Below are positions 18,819 to 27,883 of a DNA stretch of 64,000 bases, in pieces. Position numbers and translations under genes: made by a program. Source of the DNA: Phycisphaeraceae bacterium (GTDB taxonomy: Bacteria; Planctomycetota; Phycisphaerae; Phycisphaerales; UBA1924); assembly GCA_026126305.1 (NCBI GenBank), contig JAHCJI010000002.1, positions 233,073-297,072 on the forward strand. Reading direction: 5' to 3'. The notes under the pieces are model-generated. The model did no database searches. It was not told the DNA's origin and saw nothing but the letters and a program-made list of their open reading frames with translations. Positions within the stretch are counted from its first letter, which is position 1. Each line of letters starts with the position of its first letter.

Positions 18819-19288
18819 CAACGCTCTTCTCCGCAATTCAAGTCCACTTGACGCATGGGGATACTGCCGTGATGGCGAAAGGTACGCGAAGCCACGCAGA
18901 CATCAGTGGCAACCAAACCAAGCCCGCCCAGTAACAACGCGAGCCACAAACCGAGCCCCATCGTTGGCGCGACCAAGGCCAAGGCAATCGCCCCAACAAC
19001 TAAAACAAACAAACGGGCCGAAGAAATTGCAAGCCACGCCATGCCGGCCGTCGCGGGCTGATAGGGACCCGTCAGGAAGGCCACCATCCAGCCGAGCAAC
19101 CAAGTACCCATCAAAAGACCGGCAGCGGCAATCCCCCCCAAGAGCGAATCGCCCTCTAGTCGAGCCATCCAGGCGAGCACGCTTCCCAAGGCCGACCCGC
19201 CCAAACCCACACCCAAGCCCAAGCTCAAGGCCGTCGGGCCATAGAGCGTAATCCTTGGGAGATATTGTGAATCTGTTTGGGTCATCAT
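18818..19288 (-). CDS. AtpI-like four-helix membrane protein
   Basis: This 156-residue, very hydrophobic protein has four predicted membrane helices and a short basic C-terminus. Its place at the head of the FO genes, with a TGATG overlap into atpB, and its four-helix layout fit the AtpI/assembly-factor position. The sequence itself has no motif that proves the family, so this is a position-based call. Two adjacent ATGs (19288, 19285) are possible. Its upstream region is shared with the divergent moxR gene. Confidence 0.6.
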   Translation of the reverse strand: MMTQTDSQYLPRITLYGPTALSLGLGVGLGGSALGSVLAWMARLEGDSLLGGIAAAGLLMGTWLLGWMVAFLTGPYQPATAGMAWLAISSARLFVLVVGAIALALVAPTMGLGLWLALLLGGLGLVATDVCVASRTFRHHGSIPMRQVDLNCGEER

Positions 19289-19437
19289 GGGCTGGAAAAA
19301 GTCAACAAACACCCCACCCCGGGCCCGACCCGGACGCGTGGGGCGTAAGGGTAGCGGGCAAGTTGCTCTCGGGCGAGCCGTCAACAGACTGCTACCGGCG
19401 TATGCTGGGCATGAGCCAAGGGGGGCCGGAGACGAGC

Positions 19438-20367
19438 ATGAACGATGCCATCGCAGGGCTGCGTGAGAACATCGCCTCAGTATTCATGGGCAACCCCAAG
19501 GCCATCGACCGGGCCCTTCGCACGATGCTGGCCGGGGGCCACCTGTTGATAGAGGACGTGCCCGGTGTGGGCAAGACCGTGCTGGCCGGGGCCATCGCCC
19601 GCAGCATTCGGGCCAGACTCTCGCGTGTGCAGATGACACCCGATTTACTGCCCAGCGATATCCTGGGCGTGAGCGTCTACGACCGCGAGCGGGCCGACTT
19701 CACCTTCAAGCCCGGGCCCATCTTCGCCAACATCGTGCTGGCCGACGAGATCAACCGCACGACACCCCGAACGCAGACAGCCCTGCTCGAGGCGATGAGC
19801 GAGGGGACCGTGACCATCGACGGCACGAGCCACCCGCTGCCGGCACCGTTCATGGTCATCGCCACGCAGAACCCATACGACTTCGAGGGCACCTACCTGC
19901 TGCCCGAGAACCAGCTCGACCGCTTCCTGATGCGCACGCGGCTGGGGTATCCCGACGCCAACACCGAAGTGCGTGTGCTCGAAAGTCGGCCCGCCGCAAC
20001 AACATTGCCAAAGCTCCAGCCCGTCATGGACCTGTCCATGCTTTCCGACTTGCAGCAGCACACAAACGCCGTGCGGGTCGATGTGAAGATCCTCGAGTAC
20101 GTCGTGGCCATCGCTAACGCCACGCGTCGCTCGCCGGACTTGCGTCTGGGCCTGTCCCCGCGTGGGGCGCTGGCGCTGACCCAAGCCGCCCGCGCGACGG
20201 CCATGATCGACGGCCGTGACTACGCGATCCCCGAGGATGTTCTGGACAACATCGCGCCGGTTGTGTCGCACCGCCTGATCGTCCGGGGCGGCTTGGAACA
20301 GAGCGATGGTCGGGAAGCCGAGCGTGTGCTCGAACGCATTCTCCAGACCGTTGAAGCACCAGCATAG
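19438..20367 (+). CDS. MoxR-family AAA+ ATPase
   Basis: This 309-residue ATPase of the MoxR/AAA_3 family has Walker A DVPGVGKT at 40-47, a Walker B region VLADEINRTTPRTQ, sensor 1 in VIATQNPYDFEGTY, LPENQLDRFLMR, and a C-terminal lid helix (LGLSPRGALALTQAARA). Such proteins act as metallochaperone-like or complex-assembly ATPases, usually with a downstream DUF58 or VWA-domain partner. None follows here: hemW is next, on the other strand. The ATG at 19438 has GGAG at 19428; ATGs at 19402 and 19411 and the frame from 19255 are less likely. Confidence 0.88.
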   Translation: MNDAIAGLRENIASVFMGNPKAIDRALRTMLAGGHLLIEDVPGVGKTVLAGAIARSIRARLSRVQMTPDLLPSDILGVSVYDRERADFTFKPGPIFANIVLADEINRTTPRTQTALLEAMSEGTVTIDGTSHPLPAPFMVIATQNPYDFEGTYLLPENQLDRFLMRTRLGYPDANTEVRVLESRPAATTLPKLQPVMDLSMLSDLQQHTNAVRVDVKILEYVVAIANATRRSPDLRLGLSPRGALALTQAARATAMIDGRDYAIPEDVLDNIAPVVSHRLIVRGGLEQSDGREAERVLERILQTVEAPA

Positions 20368-20472
20368 ATTTCAGACTTGCGAACACGAGGCCCGGGCGCA
20401 AGCCCGCGCTTTATAGAACTCCAGAGGTCTGATCGAAGAAAACGCAAGCTGACGCTAGAGCCTCGTTCCGAT

Positions 20473-21660
20473 TTACACCAGTGACATCAACTCCGACGCG
20501 ATCCCGTCGGCCAGCATCATGCCCGCCCCCGTCAGGCACCACCGGTGCGAATCATCGTGCAGGTGCCCGCGTCCGACCAATCGACGCACGTGCGTCCGGA
20601 GTGACTCGGCCGTTGCCGGATCCACTGCATTGAGCAGGTCATTCGCGTCGAGCCCCTCGCGCAGGCGGAGGCCCGTCATGATCCGCTCGGCGATAGCACG
20701 CCTCGGGTCGGGGGCTTCCACGTCGACCGCCGGGGGTGGGCCCGAAGCGCCCTCGCCGCCCAGGTAGGTATCCAGACGCGGGACGTTCTTCCATCGCCAG
20801 CCACGAAAATGCCCGCTCGCCGAGGGGCCGGCGGCAAGCCAATCTTCTTGTCTCCAATACGCCAGGTTGTGCCGGCACTCGGCACCGGCGCGTGCGTAGT
20901 TGCTCACCTCGTACCGATCCAGGCCCGCGACGCGCAGCAACTCGACCGTCCGCAGCATCATGTCGGCTTCCAGGTCTTCGTCGGCGGCATCGAAGTCTCC
21001 CCGGCGCAGGCGGGCGGTCATGGCGGTGTTTGGTTCATATGTCAGGGCATAGCAACTCAGGTGTTCCACGCCCAACATGACCGCCTGTTTGAGGTCGGCC
21101 TCCCACTGGCTAAGGGTCTGGCCCGGGATGGCGAAGATCAGGTCCACGGATTGCCGCGTGATGCCAGCTTTCCGCGCCAGGTCAATGGCCTTGCCGACGT
21201 TATCGGGGTCGTGCCAGCGTTCCAGGGTCTCGAGATGGGTGCGGTTGAAGGACTGGGCCCCGATGCTCAGGCGGTTGATCCCGCCCCGGACCAGTACGTC
21301 GAACAGCTCCGCAGTGGCCGTCTCGGGGTTGCACTCGACCGTGAACTCGGCCCCATCGAGGTCGTACCGCTCGTGCAGGGCGTCCAGCAGCCTTTGCCAG
21401 AGTTTGGGCCTCAACAGCGTCGGCGTGCCCCCGCCCACAAATATGCTGGTAAGGTGTCCGGCATATGGGGCAAGGTGGGCAAGTTCGGCGATCAGGCGGG
21501 TCGTGAAGGCCTCCTGCCGATCTCGTGTGTCCACGATGCTGTAGAAATCACAGTAGTGACACTTGTGAAAACAGAATGGGATGTGGATGTAAAGGGCTTG
21601 GGCGGGATCGTGACCGGGGCTCTCGGCGGGCAAAGAATTCAGCGGATGGGTCGTCCCCAC
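20473..21660 (-). CDS. hemW: HemW-like radical SAM protein (heme chaperone)
   Basis: This is a radical SAM protein of 395 residues. The cluster motif CFHKCHYCDF follows IHIPF, with the GGGTPTLL and ECNPET motifs after it, then the HemW C-terminal domain with E-x-SNYAR, CRHNLAYW and LGPSASGH-type sequence (here GPSASGHFRG). HemW delivers heme to respiratory targets and was long mis-called oxygen-independent coproporphyrinogen oxidase; the first cysteine motif lacks the extra cysteine arrangement of HemN. I choose the GTG at 21660 because the frame upstream is antisense to the FHA gene (start 21739). It has about 20 extra residues before the core. Confidence 0.88.
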   Translation of the reverse strand: MGTTHPLNSLPAESPGHDPAQALYIHIPFCFHKCHYCDFYSIVDTRDRQEAFTTRLIAELAHLAPYAGHLTSIFVGGGTPTLLRPKLWQRLLDALHERYDLDGAEFTVECNPETATAELFDVLVRGGINRLSIGAQSFNRTHLETLERWHDPDNVGKAIDLARKAGITRQSVDLIFAIPGQTLSQWEADLKQAVMLGVEHLSCYALTYEPNTAMTARLRRGDFDAADEDLEADMMLRTVELLRVAGLDRYEVSNYARAGAECRHNLAYWRQEDWLAAGPSASGHFRGWRWKNVPRLDTYLGGEGASGPPPAVDVEAPDPRRAIAERIMTGLRLREGLDANDLLNAVDPATAESLRTHVRRLVGRGHLHDDSHRWCLTGAGMMLADGIASELMSLV

Positions 21661-21738
21661 CCGTTGCCCCGCGACGGTGATGGGGGTACGGTCCACGGCA
21701 GTCTTCCGATCGGTCGCCAGAATACCGGAGTATACACC

Positions 21739-22218
21739 GTGACCATTGAACTCGTGCTTGTGACCCCTGACGGCGAGCAGAGGCCTTTCCCCGTCTCTCG
21801 GGCCCGCATCATCGGCCGTGATGAAGACTGCGACCTGCGGGTGCCAGTGGCCGAGGTTTCGCGGGAGCATTGCCGTGTCGAACCCAACAGCTCCGGCGGC
21901 TTGACGGTCGAAGACCTTGGCTCGAGCAACGGGACGTTCATTAACGGCCTGCAAGTAGACGAGGCCGACATGACCCCGGGAGACGTGCTCAAGATCGGGC
22001 CGGCCTTCCTCGTGCTTCGGGTTGATGGACAGCCCGCGGCCATCGATGCCCATCAGGCTATCGAAAGGGGTACCCCGTCCGCGCTGGCTTCACCTGCCAA
22101 GCCCGCTCCAAAGACGAGCAAGCAGGTCGGCCAAGCCCCGCTCGTGGACGAGGACGATGAAGATTTGTTCTCGGACTTTGACTTCGATGATGACGAAGGC
22201 GAAGCGCCAAAACTCTAA
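21739..22218 (+). CDS. FHA-domain protein with acidic tail
   Basis: This 159-residue protein carries a forkhead-associated domain, which binds phosphothreonine peptides. The signature residues are present: GRDEDCDLRVP, SREHC, and SSNGTFING, in residues about 24-72. The C-terminus is a linker rich in Pro/Ala/Lys and then a very acidic, phenylalanine-dotted tail (DEDLFSDFDFDDDE). The GTG at 21739 has GGAG at 21727-21730, eight bases upstream. It is divergent from hemW. No Ser/Thr kinase is nearby, so its partner is unknown. Confidence 0.85.
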   Translation: MTIELVLVTPDGEQRPFPVSRARIIGRDEDCDLRVPVAEVSREHCRVEPNSSGGLTVEDLGSSNGTFINGLQVDEADMTPGDVLKIGPAFLVLRVDGQPAAIDAHQAIERGTPSALASPAKPAPKTSKQVGQAPLVDEDDEDLFSDFDFDDDEGEAPKL

Positions 22219-22227
22219 GGCATGCCC

Positions 22228-22410
22228 TCAGGCGCTCTTGCGCGGGGGGGCGTTGCCTCCGGAATTGCCTTGTCCGCCTGGGATTCGAATGGCCGTCCCG
22301 CACGCCCGGCAGCGCACGGTCTTCCCGCGGGCGGTGGAAGGCACCGCCAGTACCTTGCGGCACACCAGGTTTGGGCACATGATGCGGATGCTGGTGTCTT
22401 TATCGGCCAT
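22228..22410 (-). CDS. Small zinc-ribbon protein
   Basis: This 60-residue protein has cysteine pairs in CPNLVC and CRAC, 17 residues apart, followed by TAIRIP, a layout seen in small prokaryotic zinc ribbons that prefix longer planctomycete proteins. The rest is a Gly/Pro/Lys tail. The ATG at 22410 has GGAG nine bases upstream. It lies convergent with the FHA gene (9 bases apart) and divergent from purA. Function unknown. The frame stays open upstream into purA antisense, which I reject. Confidence 0.6.
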   Translation of the reverse strand: MADKDTSIRIMCPNLVCRKVLAVPSTARGKTVRCRACGTAIRIPGGQGNSGGNAPPRKSA

Positions 22411-22510
22411 GTCGGCCCGCTCCGGGTGGGTATGGTTCCGGGTCTGCCATCGGCCTTCTGGCTTGCGTCCTTGAATCTTCCTGAGTGTCATTGTGTCAAA
22501 TCGGAGTGGA

Positions 22511-23917
22511 ATGCCAGGGCAAACCCAAACAAATATCGAATCATCGGCGCGTCTGATGGATCCTACTCGGTTCGACGCCCTGTGTCCCAACGGCCGGGCG
22601 GCGGCGGTGGTGGGGCTCCAATGGGGCGACGAGGGCAAGGGCAAGTACGTCGACCTGCTGGCCCCGGGCTTTGATGCGGTCGCGCGGTACAACGGCGGTG
22701 CTAACGCGGGCCACACCATCGTCACGGGCGGGCAGAAGTACGCCTTGCACCTGGTCCCCTCGGGCATCTTGCACAAGGGCGTGCGAGCGGTGATCGGCAA
22801 TGGAGCCGTGGTCGACCCATTCCAGTTGGTCAAGGAAATCGACGCGCTGGCGGCCCGGGGCGTCGACACCGCGGCGCTGGTGGTATCGATCCGAGCCCAT
22901 GTGGTCATGCCCTACCACAAGGCCATGGACGCCCGCCTCGAAGCGGTCATGGAAGAAATGGGTAAGGCCCAAGGCGGCCGCACCACCGCCATCGGCACCA
23001 CCAAGCGAGGCATCGGGCCTACGTACGCCGAGAAGGCCCTGCGCATGACCGCCGTCCGTATGGGCGACCTGGTGCGGGGTGGTTCGATACTTGAGGACCG
23101 GGTACGCCTGGCCATCGGTGTGCATAACCCGGCCATCGTGGCCTCGGGTGGTGAGGCTTTGGACGCGGCGGCCATCATCGACGAACTCGCCCCCATCGCT
23201 GAGCGACTTCGGCCGTTCGTCACCGATACCACCTACCTGCTGCACGACGTGCTGCGTGCGGGCGGGCGCGTGCTGTTCGAGGGCGGTAACGCCACACTGC
23301 TGGACATCGATCACGGCACCTACCCATACGTCACCAGTTCGAGTTGTTCGGCCTTGGGCATCTCAACGGGCAGCGGCGTGCCGGGGGCCATGCTTTCCGG
23401 CGTGGTGGGCATCATGAAGGCCTATACCACCCGGGTGGGACTTGGGCCCATGCCCACGGAGATCCACGGCGAGCTCGCACAGACCATCCGCGACCGTGGG
23501 GGCGAGTATGGCACCACCACCGGGCGGCCCCGGCGCATCGGCTGGCTCGACCTGGTGGCGTTGCGATACTCGGCGATGGTCAACGGCGTGACGCACGTGG
23601 CCATGACCATGCTCGACGTGCTGGGCGGGCTCGATGAGATCCGGGTCTGCTCGGCCTACGAGGTCGACGGGGTGAGGACCGAGCGCTTCCTGCCCGACGC
23701 GGCCGACCTGGCCCGGGCCACGCCGGTCTACGAGGTGCTTCCGGGCTTTGCCGAGGACATCAGCGGCTGCCGGAGCGTGGGCGAGTTGCCGGCACGGGCT
23801 CGGGCGCTGGTGGACTTAGTGGAACGGGCTTTGGGCGTGCCGGTGGCGTTCGTGGGCGTGGGGCCCGACCGCGAGCAGACGATCCTGAACCTGCCCCAAG
23901 GCGGTGTGGGCCGATGA
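22511..23917 (+). CDS. purA: Adenylosuccinate synthetase
   Basis: PurA joins aspartate to IMP using GTP, the first committed step to AMP. The GTP loop GLQWGDEGKGK, NGGANAGHTI, GTTKRGIGPTYAEK, FEGGNATLLDIDHGTYPYVTSS and SGVVGIMKAYTTRVG are all present. It is 468 residues, longer than the typical 430, mostly from an N-terminal leader of about 35 residues and a C-terminal tail. The ATG at 22511 has GGAG four bases upstream; ATG 22556 would drop part of the leader. Its stop overlaps the uppS start (ATGA). Confidence 0.96.
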   Translation: MPGQTQTNIESSARLMDPTRFDALCPNGRAAAVVGLQWGDEGKGKYVDLLAPGFDAVARYNGGANAGHTIVTGGQKYALHLVPSGILHKGVRAVIGNGAVVDPFQLVKEIDALAARGVDTAALVVSIRAHVVMPYHKAMDARLEAVMEEMGKAQGGRTTAIGTTKRGIGPTYAEKALRMTAVRMGDLVRGGSILEDRVRLAIGVHNPAIVASGGEALDAAAIIDELAPIAERLRPFVTDTTYLLHDVLRAGGRVLFEGGNATLLDIDHGTYPYVTSSSCSALGISTGSGVPGAMLSGVVGIMKAYTTRVGLGPMPTEIHGELAQTIRDRGGEYGTTTGRPRRIGWLDLVALRYSAMVNGVTHVAMTMLDVLGGLDEIRVCSAYEVDGVRTERFLPDAADLARATPVYEVLPGFAEDISGCRSVGELPARARALVDLVERALGVPVAFVGVGPDREQTILNLPQGGVGR

Positions 23918-24693
23918 GCGTGGCGGCGCCCCAGACCGTGGCCCACCCGCTGGGGCTCGACCCGGCGCGGGTGCCCCGGCACGTGGCGATCATCATGGAC
24001 GGTAACGGGCGATGGGCCGAGAAGCGCGGGCTGCCGCGCATCTGGGGCCACCGCGAAGGGGCCGTCCGCGTGCGCGAGGTGGTCGAGCGTGCGGGCCAGT
24101 TGGGCGTGACGCACCTGACGCTGTACGCCTTTTCGAGCGAGAACTGGAAGCGGCCCCAGGACGAGGTCTCCCAGCTCATGCTGCTGTGCGTGGCCTACCT
24201 CGACGGCGAGGCCCAGCGGCTGGCCGAGGAGGGCATCCGCCTTCGCGTCATCGGCCGGCGGGTGGGCCTGCCGGTCGAGGTGCGGGCGGCCATCGAGAAG
24301 GTCGAGGCCATGACCGCCCACGGCACGCGGGCCCACCTGACCCTGGCGCTCAACTACGGCGGTCGCGACGAGATCGTGGACGCCTGCCGGGCGCTGGCGG
24401 CCAAGGCGGCGTCGGGCCAGATCCTCCCCGAGGCCATCGACGAGGCGATGGTCTCGCGGCACCTGTACACGGCCGACCTGCCCGACCCGGACCTGCTGAT
24501 CCGCACGGCGGGCGAGCGTCGGCTGAGCAACTACCTGCTGTGGCAGGTGAGCTACGCCGAACTGTTCATCAGCGAGGCGGCGTGGCCCGAGTTCGGGGCC
24601 GATCGGTTTGATGAGGCGGTGGTGGACTATGCTGGGCGTGTGCGTCGGTTTGGGAAGACCGATGCGCAGCTGGGGGCGTCAGGGGCGCACTGA
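23914..24693 (+). CDS. uppS: Undecaprenyl diphosphate synthase
   Basis: This cis-prenyltransferase makes the C55 lipid carrier for peptidoglycan and exopolysaccharide. It is 259 residues, normal for the family. The active-site sequence HVAIIMDGNGRWAEKRG, the GHREG motif, YAFSSENWKRP and the C-terminal RTAGERRLSNYLLWQ with YAEL are all intact. It overlaps purA by ATGA and its 3' end overlaps the convergent sulfotransferase by 15 bases. Its product would serve the sugar transferase at 3473-5095. Confidence 0.97.
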   Translation: MSVAAPQTVAHPLGLDPARVPRHVAIIMDGNGRWAEKRGLPRIWGHREGAVRVREVVERAGQLGVTHLTLYAFSSENWKRPQDEVSQLMLLCVAYLDGEAQRLAEEGIRLRVIGRRVGLPVEVRAAIEKVEAMTAHGTRAHLTLALNYGGRDEIVDACRALAAKAASGQILPEAIDEAMVSRHLYTADLPDPDLLIRTAGERRLSNYLLWQVSYAELFISEAAWPEFGADRFDEAVVDYAGRVRRFGKTDAQLGASGAH

Positions 24694-25524
24694 GCGTGCG
24701 TAGCCCATCTCGGCCAGTTCCTTTGCGAACTTCTGCTCAAACAGGTCGTCAAGTCCAGGTTGAAGCTTATCCAGAGACTGGCCGGACTGGCCCTTATTGA
24801 AGAAGTTGAAACCCTCATTGAGACCGCCGAATGACCCATCCTCGCGGGCCTTCTTTTCGATGCTGCGCATTTTGGCCATGTCAGTGCGCTCAACAGCCCG
24901 ACGCGCGTCGACTTCGGATACTTCGAAATCCATGAACCTGCAGAGTTCGACAAGCGCAGGGATCGGATCGGTCTTCAGCGTCTCATAGCGCACGACGTGC
25001 ACCGGGAAGTCGTACTGCTTCGTCCAACTGCAGTAATGCTCGTACCACGTGCCGTAGCCCGCCTTGATCCACGAACGATCTCCGCCGTGCTCGATGTAGT
25101 TGCGGGCGTACTCGCCTTGATCAGCCTCTGCATTAATCACGAGATTGTGGTAGTTGGCGGCGCTGAGCAGCACATCGCGTGGATCTCGCACGATGAGAAC
25201 CGCCGAGCCTCCCAACTCGGCGAATGGATGCTCCGAACCCCAGGCGTTGTGCGTCTTCATGAAAAGGCGGTCGCCGATCCGATGGCCCGTTGGCTGATTC
25301 TTCACCACGCTCCGCATGGTGTTGGTCACGTCCTGAGTCGTCCAGCCCTCCGTCTTGATTTGCCGGAGGTAGTAGTACAGCTCAAAGGCGAATGAGTTCA
25401 TGGCCCTGCCCCAATCAAACTCGTGGTCGACCAGGCAGTTGGCAACCAGAAAGCGAAGCCATGTGTTTCCCGAGCGGGGATAGCTGGCGATCCACGTGAT
25501 CTGATCTTGTGAGGGTTGTGTCAA
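24679..25524 (-). CDS. PAPS-dependent sulfotransferase domain protein
   Basis: This 281-residue sulfotransferase should move sulfate from PAPS to a hydroxyl or amine acceptor. The 5'-phosphosulfate loop SYPRSGNTWLR is at residues 14-24, and the 3'-phosphate motif IVRDPRDVLLSAANYH is at about 110-125. The C-terminal G-x-x-G-x-x-K/R-like stretch is not obvious. The start is a TTG at 25524 with a perfect GGAGG six bases before it, so the open frame to 25737 is not used. It diverges from the methyltransferase with about 90 bases between. The acceptor cannot be told. PAPS would come from cysC and sat at 56-60 kb. Confidence 0.85.
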   Translation of the reverse strand: MTQPSQDQITWIASYPRSGNTWLRFLVANCLVDHEFDWGRAMNSFAFELYYYLRQIKTEGWTTQDVTNTMRSVVKNQPTGHRIGDRLFMKTHNAWGSEHPFAELGGSAVLIVRDPRDVLLSAANYHNLVINAEADQGEYARNYIEHGGDRSWIKAGYGTWYEHYCSWTKQYDFPVHVVRYETLKTDPIPALVELCRFMDFEVSEVDARRAVERTDMAKMRSIEKKAREDGSFGGLNEGFNFFNKGQSGQSLDKLQPGLDDLFEQKFAKELAEMGYARSVRP

Positions 25525-25615
25525 GAATCGCCTCCGATTCGGTTTGTGGTCTAGCCTATGCGAATACTCGCGGTCCGGTTGGGAGCTTGGCTCCGACAAA
25601 TCTTGGAGGCCCACC

Positions 25616-26497
25616 ATGCGATTCGAAACCCCCACCCTCACCCATGACCCCGCCAACCACCAGTATGCCCCAAGCTGGGAGGGCGTGGACAAGCTGGCCG
25701 GGCCCAGCGGCTTCATCAACGACGAGCACCGGGGCATCTACGAGGCCACCAAGGACCTGCCCGGCTGGCAGGACCCCGGCGACAGCCTCAAGCTCTACGA
25801 GGCCGCGTACTTCTCCGGGGCGGTGATCCTGGAGGTGGGGGTCTTCGGCGGGCGGTCGGCCACGGTCGAGCTGCGCGGGGCTCTGGCGGCCCAGAAGGCC
25901 CACGGCGGGCCCGCGCCGCAGTTTTATGGGGTTGACCCGGACCTGAACGCCTACGGCCGGACGATGGGCACGCTGCGGGCCCAGGGGCTGGCCGAGCGGG
26001 CGATGATGTACATTGGCGATCTTCGGCAGTTCCTGGCCGAGATTCCCATCGTTCCCACGATGGTGTTCGTCGATGGCAGCCACGAGTTCGAGGGCGTCTG
26101 GGCCGACCTGGAGAGCCTCAGCCGCTGGCTGGTGCCCGGGACGGCGGTCATGTGCCACGATTACAGCAACACCGACGTGCCCGTGAAGCCGGCCATCGAC
26201 GAATGGGTGGCTCGCGGGGCGTACGACCTCCTCAGCGTGAGCAACAACACCGCCGTGCTGCGGGCGACGGACCAGTGCCAGGGGACGGCCCCGCGCGGGC
26301 TGAGCGAGGCGGCGTTCCGGGCCACCATCGAGGCCATGGCCCCGGTCTATGAGCACATGAAGCGCCCCGGCCCCCGGCCCGACATGGCCCACCTGACCCA
26401 CGGGGCCCGCTTCGACCTGGGCCTGGCCGTGGGGAAGGACATGCCCGCGGGCGAGGCCAGCGGGGCGGCCAAGGTAGCCGTGGCGTCGGGCCGATAG
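25616..26497 (+). CDS. SAM-dependent methyltransferase-like protein
   Basis: This 293-residue protein has a class I methyltransferase fold: ILEVGVFGGRSA (motif I) near residue 65, FYGVDPD, and VFVDGSHEFEGVWADLE followed by HDYSN, the layout of the Methyltransf_24/cephalosporin-hydroxylase-like group. The ATG at 25616 has GGAGG six bases upstream, removing a 24-residue frame extension. It lies between a divergent sulfotransferase and nuoH. Many members modify sugars or small molecules, but the substrate here is unknown. Confidence 0.72.
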   Translation: MRFETPTLTHDPANHQYAPSWEGVDKLAGPSGFINDEHRGIYEATKDLPGWQDPGDSLKLYEAAYFSGAVILEVGVFGGRSATVELRGALAAQKAHGGPAPQFYGVDPDLNAYGRTMGTLRAQGLAERAMMYIGDLRQFLAEIPIVPTMVFVDGSHEFEGVWADLESLSRWLVPGTAVMCHDYSNTDVPVKPAIDEWVARGAYDLLSVSNNTAVLRATDQCQGTAPRGLSEAAFRATIEAMAPVYEHMKRPGPRPDMAHLTHGARFDLGLAVGKDMPAGEASGAAKVAVASGR

Positions 26498-26506
26498 CCG
26501 TCTACG

Positions 26507-27871
26507 ATGGGCCCTATGGCAGACCTGCTCGGCTTTGTTTCCGCCCAGTTCCTGGTCAGCGTGCTGGTGTACGCCGTCATCGTCCACGTGCTGCTGGCCG
26601 GGGCGGGGTACTTCACGTACCTGGAGCGCAAGATCAGCGCCTACATCCAGGACCGCGTGGGCCCCAACCGCACTGGCTTCGACCTGGGGCTGCCCTTTCT
26701 GGGCTTCCTCAAGGGGCTGTGGGGGCTGGGCCAGCCGCTGGCCGACGGCATCAAGTTCATGCTCAAGGAGGACTACACCCCCGGCAAGGTGGACAAGGTG
26801 CTGTTCACGCTGGCCCCGGGCATCGTGGTCATCCCCGCCCTCATCGGGTTCGCGGTCATCCCCTGGGGCGGCGTGTGGGATTGCCCCTCGTTCACCATCC
26901 CGCTGCTGAACCTGCATGTGGCCGGCGGGCCGGTGCAGATCGCCGCGTTGCCGGTGAACGTGGGGGTCATCTACATGGTGGCGGTCACGTCTCTTGGTGT
27001 CTACGGCATCACGCTGGGCGGGTGGGCGAGCAACAACAAGTACTCGTTCTTGGGCGGGCTTCGGGCCACGGCCCAGATGCTGGCGTATGAGTTGCCTTTG
27101 GGCATCAGCCTGCTGGTGGTGCTGCTGATGGTGGGCAGCCTGCTGCCGATGGACATCATCCGTTATCAGGAGGCCAACGGCTGGCTGCTCTTGAGCCAGC
27201 CCATCGCGGCGATCATCTTCTTCATCGCCATGCTGGCCGAGGCCAACCGCGTGCCCTTCGACAACGCCGAGGCCGAGAGCGAGTTGGTGGGCGGGTACCA
27301 CACCGAGTACAACTCGATGCGGTTCGCGCTGTTCTTTCTGGCCGAGTACAGCCATTTGGCGGTGAGCAGCGCGTTCTTCGTGCTGCTGTTCATGGGCGGG
27401 TTCCAGTTGCTGCCGTTCATCAACGACCCGCTGACGGCCACGGGTGCCACGGGCCTGTTGGCGGTCCTGGCCAAGCTGGGGGTCTACTTCGGCAAGGTGC
27501 TGTTCATGGTGCTGGTCATCATGCTGGTCCGCTGGACGGTGCCCCGCCTGCGCTACGACCAGGTGATGAGCACGGCCTGGCAGGGCCTGATCCCGCTGTC
27601 GCTGGTGGTGCTCATCGCCACGAGCGTGGCGGTCTTCTTCGGCCTGCCGCAAGGTTTCTCGCACGTGCTGCTGCTCTTCGGCGGCAACCTGGTGCTGTTC
27701 GTCGTGCTCTGGTACGTGGTGGGCCGCCTGCCGGCGTACAACCCCAACCGTAAGATCCCGCTCCTGGGCTCACGGTTCTACCCCCTGCCGGGCGAACGGG
27801 TCGACCACGCCCCGAGCGACCCGATGGCCCGCGAAGACCGTCCATACGAAGGCGCCCTGCCGACGGCGTGA
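26507..27871 (+). CDS. nuoH: NADH-quinone oxidoreductase subunit H
   Basis: NuoH is a membrane subunit of complex I near the quinone site. Conserved stretches include YLERKISAYIQDRVGPNR, the PLADGIKFMLKED motif and ESELVGGYHTEYNSMRFALFFLAEY. At 454 residues it is longer than the usual 325-400, with an extra C-terminal tail after the last helix (VGRLPAYNPNRK, then a Pro/Asp-rich end). It starts nine bases after the methyltransferase stop; ATG 26516 is an alternative. No other nuo gene is in the window, which is odd because nuoH usually sits between nuoG and nuoI. Confidence 0.95.
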   Translation: MGPMADLLGFVSAQFLVSVLVYAVIVHVLLAGAGYFTYLERKISAYIQDRVGPNRTGFDLGLPFLGFLKGLWGLGQPLADGIKFMLKEDYTPGKVDKVLFTLAPGIVVIPALIGFAVIPWGGVWDCPSFTIPLLNLHVAGGPVQIAALPVNVGVIYMVAVTSLGVYGITLGGWASNNKYSFLGGLRATAQMLAYELPLGISLLVVLLMVGSLLPMDIIRYQEANGWLLLSQPIAAIIFFIAMLAEANRVPFDNAEAESELVGGYHTEYNSMRFALFFLAEYSHLAVSSAFFVLLFMGGFQLLPFINDPLTATGATGLLAVLAKLGVYFGKVLFMVLVIMLVRWTVPRLRYDQVMSTAWQGLIPLSLVVLIATSVAVFFGLPQGFSHVLLLFGGNLVLFVVLWYVVGRLPAYNPNRKIPLLGSRFYPLPGERVDHAPSDPMAREDRPYEGALPTA

Positions 27872-27883
27872 ACACGGCGCAAG

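Noticed and set aside
20393..20406. Terminator after moxR (CGGGC/GCCCG with a GCAA loop)
   Set aside because: The stem is only five base pairs and no T-run follows directly.
25556..27664. 702-residue minus-strand frame over the methyltransferase and nuoH
   Set aside because: It is antisense to two genes with clear families; composition is His/Gln/Arg-heavy.
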